From positions 1-64,000 of the forward strand of contig NZ_JAZQRL010000125.1 of assembly GCF_045629565.1 (NCBI RefSeq): a stretch of 64,000 nucleotides of DNA. The letters are read 5' to 3'. This stretch comes from Arcticibacter sp045629565. Lineage in GTDB: Bacteria > Bacteroidota > Bacteroidia > Sphingobacteriales > Sphingobacteriaceae. The translations under genes were made by a program, and so were the position numbers. Under the pieces are notes generated by a model. That model was not told the DNA's origin. It saw only the letters and a list, made by a program, of their open reading frames with translations, and ran no database searches. Positions 61,001-64,000 of this stretch are shown here, piece after piece. Positions within the stretch are counted from its first letter, which is position 1. The number at the start of each line of letters is the position of its first letter.

Positions 61001-61274
61001 GTTCTTTGATATTGGTATAGCTTATAATCAGAATTCCAAACTGAGATGGAAAGCGTCGGATGGAGGTCAGGTCGTTGATATCCCGTCTACGGATCCTGCT
61101 TTTAATAACTCGAACAGATCGGTTATCGAACGTATACCGGCGATGAGTGCTGGTATTTCGCTTAGGGTAAATATGTTTGGTTACTTTGTTCTGGAGCCTT
61201 ACTATGCGTTTCCTTTTCAACGCAAGGACATCAAGGCGGGAGTATTCGGCCTGACATTCGCCCCTGGCTGGTAA
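58065..61274 (+). CDS. Peptidase-propeller-outer membrane barrel fusion protein
   Basis: A 1069-residue exported protein with three parts. A signal region (about 1-33) leads to a gluzincin-type peptidase domain (about 45-300): zinc motif His147-Glu148-x-x-His151 (GHELVHAF) and WMVEGMAEY with Glu179/Glu182. Next is a TolB-like six-bladed propeller (about 305-600) with repeated SPDGKFVAF, SPDSKKFAF, SPNGEDIAL and SPDGKYLLF units. The C-terminal part (about 640-1069) is an Omp85-like surface-antigen barrel with the lid motif Arg920-Gly-Tyr (IRGYESS) and a terminal Trp (FAPGW). The zinc residues suggest an active protease, with the barrel anchoring it in the outer membrane. The substrate is not known. 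Confidence 0.86.
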   Translation: MKHFDLNVKDITKGGFCCLLTWFLFMLTLPAEAQYFGQNKVRYKNLKFQVNQSPHFELYYYLKNDSLVKRFMQESELWYDLHQQVFRDTFAKKNPLILYNNHADFQQTTAISGSISVGTGGVTEGLKNRVVMPMMQLNQQTRHVLGHELVHAFQYHSLIEGDSTNLENIGNLPLWMVEGMAEYLSIGKVDAFTAMWMRDAYLNKDIPTLRDLTESNKYFPYRYGQAFWSYIGSTYGDTIIVPFFKATAKFGYQNAIRRTFGYDERTLSSLWRTSIENTYRPMLKDTSQVPVGRKLIDNKNGGEMNVAPAISPDGKFVAFLSEKELFSIDLFLADAETGRVIRKLTSRTSNTHIDEFSFIESAGAWSPDSKKFAFTIFAQGRNKLMIVDISNGKLLMTESLGDVREFSNLAWSPNGEDIALTGLREGYSDLYLFNTRSKKVTQLTDDRYSDYQPSFSPDGKYLLFTSDRTTLENGAKSVEITYSLAVMDLATKAITNIEVFHGANNLNPQFSSTGEQIFFLSNRDGFRNLYRYTIANKQVEQLTDYFTGISGITEYSPALSVSRNDDVLYSYYRSQKYTIYNAKAGDFKAQTVDANAINFDAATLPPIKQTGVDLINANLRNFERFEMLGSEQITDAKYRPQFKLDYLASNGVGASVGRFGTGLSSGVQGIFSDILGRNQIFATAAVNGEIYDFGAQLAYINQQGRVNFGTSISHIPYLSGFYVSKIEPGDNPAGTKYNYVQGTDLMRTFEDQVQFFGIYPFSRIFRFEAGVGAAYYSYRIDRMANYYQAYVTELPGGQIQVDNVDYYPFDSDRRKLKGDRLEQAYPGYSFDSFTIYQTNAAFVGDNSFSGVTSPLSGFRFRIGIESYIGDYTFNAFSADLRRYHRIKPVTLAARFYSYTRFGKDQSALYPLFIGYPYLIRGYESSSLYANNGVNNAGISFDQLSGSKIAVANFEVRLPFTGPEKLAAVESKFLFSDLNLFFDIGIAYNQNSKLRWKASDGGQVVDIPSTDPAFNNSNRSVIERIPAMSAGISLRVNMFGYFVLEPYYAFPFQRKDIKAGVFGLTFAPGW

Positions 61275-61306
61275 GTAAACCCAAAAACCAAAATATAAAT
61301 AAAAGG

Positions 61307-61331
61307 AAAGCGGTTAACTAAGCCGCTTTTC
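61307..61331. terminator. Terminator between convergent genes
   Basis: AAAGCGG (61307-61313) and CCGCTTT (61323-61329) form a 7-bp stem flanked by A-rich and T-rich tracts on either side, working in both directions. It overlaps the last codons of the GIY-YIG-like gene (stop at 61318-61320). Confidence 0.65.
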
Positions 61332-61662
61332 TTATTCTGAGAAGCGCTGAAATATCCCGTTTCATCACTTGCTCTTCATATTCTAAGCCAATAGCCAAAT
61401 CGATCCAATCCGGATTAACATCACGCACCAACTTCTCCTTCTGAGCTCTTGTATATTTACAGATCTCGTTAAAACGATGTAGAGAATCTTGTTCAGTTAC
61501 CAGCTCTTCGAAATAAATCAGTCTGCTAAGCTGACTGGCATTATCGAAAAATAAGTTCGGCATCTCCTTGTAAAAACTGAGGGTCTTTAGCAAATCAGAA
61601 CTCATGCCCACATGCAGGGAAGTACGGTTCCTGTCTGTAATTACATAAACAAATCTTTTCAT
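61318..61662 (-). CDS. Small GIY-YIG-like protein, possibly inactive
   Basis: A 114-residue protein resembling the small GIY-YIG endonuclease family common in Bacteroidota. The fold is recognisable: FVYVITDRNRTSLHVGMSSDL at the start and the conserved end EICKYTRAQKEKLVRDVNPDWIDL. Normal family members read YVG followed by DLxxRIxEH; here the Tyr is replaced by His (HVG) and the segment after it (LLKTLSFYKEMP) lacks the catalytic Arg. The Glu of the last helix is kept. It may therefore be a non-cutting DNA-binding protein. It is divergent from the LexA-like gene, with its promoter overlapped by two operator palindromes, so DNA damage may induce it. Confidence 0.75.
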   Translation of the reverse strand: MKRFVYVITDRNRTSLHVGMSSDLLKTLSFYKEMPNLFFDNASQLSRLIYFEELVTEQDSLHRFNEICKYTRAQKEKLVRDVNPDWIDLAIGLEYEEQVMKRDISALLRIRKAA

Positions 61663-61690
61663 AATTTTCGCCTTTATATATCAAATTTAT

Positions 61691-61707
61691 TGCTAATTTT
61701 ATTGGCA
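61691..61707. promoter_or_regulatory. Operator-like palindrome TRCTAA-N5-TTAGYA (site 2)
   Basis: TGCTAATTTTATTGGCA, one base off the ideal palindrome. It shares the central TTTTA with site 1 and lies immediately downstream of the GIY-YIG promoter -7 element, centre-to-centre 23 bases from site 3. Confidence 0.6.
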
Positions 61708-61737
61708 TAAAGATACTAACATTATTAGTAATTCAAA
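61708..61737 (-). promoter_or_regulatory. Promoter of the GIY-YIG-like gene, overlapped by operator
   Basis: On the minus strand TTTG (61734-61737), an 18-base spacer and TATCTTTA (61708-61715, one mismatch to TAnnTTTG) form a good promoter, 45 bases before the start at 61662. Operator site 3 fills the spacer and site 2 begins right after the -7 element, the usual layout for repression by occlusion. Confidence 0.55.
61714..61730. promoter_or_regulatory. Operator-like palindrome TRCTAA-N5-TTAGYA (site 3)
   Basis: TACTAACATTATTAGTA: perfect outer arms TACTAA/TTAGTA. It lies 19 bases before the start of the XRE/S24 regulator gene and inside the spacer of the divergent GIY-YIG promoter, fitting autoregulation. 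Confidence 0.65.
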
Positions 61738-61749
61738 ATTTATTTTAAC

Positions 61750-62526
61750 ATGCGGAACATCTCTAACAATCTACGTTACCTACGGAAGAGCAAAGGCCTC
61801 ACACAGCAACAATTTGCTGATAATATGGAGATTAAAAGATCTCTTGTCGGCGCCTACGAAGAAGACCGCGCAGAGCCCAGATATGATTTGCTAAAAAAAT
61901 TCGCAGAATTCTATGAACTCAGCATGGATGAGCTTATCAACGAAAAGATCGATGACAAGTGGAAGCCTAAGCCAAAGATTGATCCATCAGGCGTCCGAGT
62001 GCTAAGTATTTCGGTGGATTCAGAAGATCGTGAAAATATCGAACTTGTTCCCGTTAAAGCAAGTGCTGGTTATTTAAACGGTTATTCCGATCCCGAATAT
62101 ATAAGTGAGCTTCCCAAATTCAGACTACCTTTTCTCCCCCAAGGTACTTTTCGCGCATTTGAGCTCAAGGGAGATTCCATGTTACCCTTGCAGCCGGGAA
62201 CTCTGATTATCGGAGAATACGTTGAGAACTGGACAGACGTAAAAGCTGGCGACACCTATGTCTTTATCACTAAGTCAGACGGCATTGTGTATAAACGCGC
62301 AGGTAACAGATACCGCGAGAACAAAGCGATCAAGCTGATCTCAGACAATCCCGTTTACGACCCATATCCGGTACAGGCGGAAGATATATTAGAAATATGG
62401 AAGGCAAAAGCTTACATATCTACTTCGTTTCCTGACCCGGCACCGGAACCTACTATGGAAAGTCTGACCTCTATGATGGCTCAGATGCAAAAATCAATTG
62501 CTCAAATTAACCAGTCCAAAAACTAA
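61750..62526 (+). CDS. LexA-like XRE/S24 transcriptional regulator
   Basis: A 258-residue regulator with an N-terminal XRE-type helix-turn-helix (about 5-62: LRYLRKSKGLTQQQFADNM) and a C-terminal LexA/S24 self-cleavage domain (about 95-225). The catalytic dyad is Ser143 (KGDSMLPL) and Lys182 (GIVYKRAG), and a cleavage-type Ala106-Gly107 (KASAGYLNG) lies 36 residues before the Ser, close to the spacing in LexA. It should repress until RecA-stimulated self-cleavage, like phage CI and HdiR proteins, because it has an XRE rather than a winged-helix LexA head. A C-terminal extension rich in Met/Gln (MAQMQKSIAQINQS) may aid oligomerisation. Two operator palindromes lie just upstream. Confidence 0.9.
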   Translation: MRNISNNLRYLRKSKGLTQQQFADNMEIKRSLVGAYEEDRAEPRYDLLKKFAEFYELSMDELINEKIDDKWKPKPKIDPSGVRVLSISVDSEDRENIELVPVKASAGYLNGYSDPEYISELPKFRLPFLPQGTFRAFELKGDSMLPLQPGTLIIGEYVENWTDVKAGDTYVFITKSDGIVYKRAGNRYRENKAIKLISDNPVYDPYPVQAEDILEIWKAKAYISTSFPDPAPEPTMESLTSMMAQMQKSIAQINQSKN

Positions 62527-62594
62527 GGAGGAAAAAATTCACTAGGTTTAAACCTGTCGCTCTGCCATGCGTCTAAATTTACAAAAGAACCAAT

Positions 62595-62993
62595 ATGAAA
62601 AAGAATCTTTTGTTAATCGCACTCTTAGCAGTAACGATTTCACTTAGTCAGGCCCAACAGCGGCCGCAACGCAACCCCGAAGAGATGGCTAAACGCAACC
62701 TGGAGATGCTTGATAAGCGCTTATCCCTGACGGCAGATCAGAAAGCAAAAATCTCTGGTATCCTCTTGTCGCAAAGTAAAGTGATAGACAGCCTTAGAAG
62801 CATAGCAAGAGCTCAAAGCGCCCCCCAGTCGGTGCGCGGTAAGATGCAGTCGCTCCTACAGGAGAATCAACAAAAAATAAAAGAAGTTCTCACAGATGAG
62901 CAGAGGAAAAGTTACGAAACCGTTATAACCGAACAGCAAAACAGAATGCGGGACGGTGGTCAGCGCCGTGTCCGTGAAAGGTCGGCCAACTAG
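62595..62993 (+). CDS. Spy-like small periplasmic protein
   Basis: A 132-residue exported protein (signal peptide about 1-20, ending SQAQ) with a helical body resembling the LTxxQ/Spy-CpxP type. LSLTADQKAKISGILLSQ (about 43-60) and VLTDEQRKSYETVI (about 97-110) are the two LTxxQ-like units. The mature part starts with Gln/Arg/Pro-rich residues and ends with a basic tail (RRVRERS). Such proteins act as periplasmic chaperones or stress sensors; the role here is not known. It follows the regulator gene by 68 bases and may be read from the same transcript or its own promoter. A strong terminator follows. Confidence 0.8.
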   Translation: MKKNLLLIALLAVTISLSQAQQRPQRNPEEMAKRNLEMLDKRLSLTADQKAKISGILLSQSKVIDSLRSIARAQSAPQSVRGKMQSLLQENQQKIKEVLTDEQRKSYETVITEQQNRMRDGGQRRVRERSAN

Positions 62994-63005
62994 GTTTTAC
63001 TATCA

Positions 63006-63047
63006 TAGAACAACAAAAGCGGTATAAATGCCGCTTTTGTTGTTCTA
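63006..63047. terminator. 17-bp perfect hairpin terminator
   Basis: Arms 63006-63022 and 63031-63047 are perfect inverted repeats (core AACAACAAAAGCGG) with an 8-base loop. It ends the Spy-like gene and separates it from the aminotransferase. The A-rich left arm and T-rich right arm make it effective on the plus strand. Confidence 0.82.
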
Positions 63048-63100
63048 ACCCGGCCTATTCTTCCCTCCAGCCGTTTCTTTACAATCACCGCTACCATTAA

Positions 63101-63125
63101 ACCACAATTAATATATATTTGTGGT
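63101..63125. repeat. Inverted repeat abutting aminotransferase start
   Basis: ACCACAA (63101-63107) and TTGTGGT (63119-63125) are perfect 7-bp arms around an 11-base A/T centre. The right arm overlaps the end of the -7 element and touches the ATG. It looks like an operator for a dimeric regulator. Confidence 0.4.
63114..63121 (+). promoter_or_regulatory. -7 promoter element of aminotransferase, near-leaderless
   Basis: TATATTTG is an exact TAnnTTTG match ending only 4 bases before the ATG at 63126. Transcription would begin at or near the A of the start codon, so the message may be leaderless. No TTTG is found at -33. Confidence 0.45.
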
Positions 63126-64000
63126 ATGAGTATCTTATCTAACCGCATTAATAACCTCGACGAGTCGGCAACAATAAAAATGGCCAAACTCGGTCGGGAA
63201 CTGGCAGCAAAAGGTGTTGACGTGATCAGCCTTAGTCTTGGGGAAACAGACTTTTACACGCCTGACTTTGTAAAAGATGCAGCGAAAAAAGCAATTGAAG
63301 ACAACTTTTCTTATTACACACCTGTACCGGGATATCCCGAATTGAGAAAGGCTATTGCCGAAAAGTTAAAACGTGAAAATAAACTGGACTACAACTTCGA
63401 TCAGATCGTGGTTTCAACGGGCGCAAAGCAATCGTTGACCAATGCTATCCTTTGTCTTGTAAATCCCGGCGATGAGGTTATCATTCCAACCCCTTACTGG
63501 GTTTCTTACTCAGAGCTTGTTAAATTAGCGGAAGGGACTTCCGTATTTATCGATACTACATTAGAAAGTGACTTTAAGATCACACCAGAAGAGTTAGAAG
63601 CCGCAATTACGCCTAAGACTAAACTGTTTATGTTCTCCTCTCCGAATAATCCAACCGGTACTGTCTATACAAGAGAAGAACTGGCGGCATTGGTAAAGGT
63701 ATTCGAAAAGTATCCCGATATCTATATTATATCAGACGAAATATACGAACACATCAATTTCCTCGATACACACGTCTCAATAGCTGAGTTTGGAAGCATT
63801 AAAGACCGCGTGATTATCATCAATGGATTATCAAAAGCTTACGCTATGACTGGCTGGAGACTTGGTTTCTCTGCGAGCAACAAAGATATTGCCAATGCAT
63901 GTGACAAACTTCAAAGCCAAATTACGTCTGGAACATGCTCTATTACACAAAAAGCGGGAATTGCAGCTTATAACGGAAGCCTTGACAGCGTTAAAGAGAT
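63126..64000 (+). CDS. Aminotransferase class I (aspartate type), cut by window edge
   Basis: The first 291 residues of a PLP-dependent class I aminotransferase; the C-terminus lies beyond the window. It starts MSILSNRINNLDESATIKMAK and shows the AspC-like patterns LSLGETDFYTPDF, YTPVPGYPELRKAIAEK, SSPNNPTGT (about 172-180), the PLP-binding aspartate in IISDEIYEH (about 202) and the Schiff-base lysine in NGLSKAYAMTGWR near 235-240. Aspartate aminotransferase or a related aromatic or prephenate-type enzyme is most likely; the remaining C-terminal part would help decide. The start is fixed by a -7 element immediately upstream. Confidence 0.94.
   Translation, partial: MSILSNRINNLDESATIKMAKLGRELAAKGVDVISLSLGETDFYTPDFVKDAAKKAIEDNFSYYTPVPGYPELRKAIAEKLKRENKLDYNFDQIVVSTGAKQSLTNAILCLVNPGDEVIIPTPYWVSYSELVKLAEGTSVFIDTTLESDFKITPEELEAAITPKTKLFMFSSPNNPTGTVYTREELAALVKVFEKYPDIYIISDEIYEHINFLDTHVSIAEFGSIKDRVIIINGLSKAYAMTGWRLGFSASNKDIANACDKLQSQITSGTCSITQKAGIAAYNGSLDSVKE

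Noticed and set aside
62545..62554. GGTTTAAACC palindrome before the Spy-like gene
   Set aside because: Ten bases only, does not match the TRCTAA-N5-TTAGYA pattern and has no second copy in the window.
1..64000. tRNA, rRNA, CRISPR, insertion sequence or prophage genes
   Set aside because: No cloverleaf, spacer-repeat array, transposase, integrase or terminal repeat was recognised by reading; a dedicated scan was not possible.

Overview
The window comes from a bacterium of the phylum Bacteroidota, most likely a soil or water Sphingobacteriaceae (Pedobacter-like). This rests on a SusC/SusD pair with a hybrid two-component regulator, lipoprotein signals of Bacteroidota type, a KTSC/J-domain protein, PorV-like and comEC genes, A-rich start regions and several promoters of the TAnnTTTG class. 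No tRNA, rRNA, insertion sequence, prophage or CRISPR array was seen. Gene density is high and no gene-free stretch exceeds 300 bases.

Region 1 (1-14986, all minus strand) is a xylan-type polysaccharide utilization locus. Reading in transcription order: hybrid two-component sensor/AraC regulator, a 265-base control region, SusC porin, SusD binding lipoprotein, GH2 enzyme with a beta-glucuronidase signature, GH10 endo-xylanase lipoprotein, BglX-type GH3, and the start of a second GH3 that runs off the left edge. A second sugar cluster lies at 22922-27640 on the plus strand: three tandem CE1-like esterases and a GH8 reducing-end xylose-releasing exo-oligoxylanase. Together they would de-esterify, cut and import xylan fragments and break them to monosaccharides.

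Region 2 (15269-22633) holds an azurin-like copper lipoprotein, a complete class Ib ribonucleotide reductase operon (nrdH-nrdI-nrdE-nrdF), a CPA2 cation/proton antiporter and a small coiled-coil lipoprotein.

Region 3 (27782-48442) is mixed housekeeping and accessory DNA: J-domain/KTSC protein, acyltransferase, P1B-4 metal ATPase, Nudix hydrolase, AHSA1-like protein, a tightly coupled nucleotidyltransferase/metallophosphoesterase pair leading into a class A PBP, a radical SAM protein with its DNA-metabolism partner, FUSC transporter, MgtE, WbqC, a LpxL-like acyltransferase with a glycosyltransferase, cobA, aldo/keto reductase, aldehyde dehydrogenase and a DUF2892 protein.

Region 4 (48602-64000) opens with a predicted free-standing small RNA. 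It continues with an overlapping operon of PorV-like barrel, helix-hairpin-helix barrel and ComEC, which looks like a DNA-uptake unit. Next are a queuosine-precursor transporter, an omega-amidase, a second class A PBP, a large peptidase/propeller/outer-membrane-barrel fusion, a GIY-YIG-like gene divergent from a LexA-like XRE/S24 regulator, a Spy-like periplasmic protein and an aminotransferase cut by the right edge.

The most interesting signal links distant parts of the window. A 17-bp palindrome of the form TRCTAA-N5-TTAGYA occurs twice in the GIY-YIG/S24-regulator divergent promoter and once directly upstream of the radical SAM DNA-repair pair 23 kb away. This suggests a LexA-like damage-response regulon with a non-classical operator.
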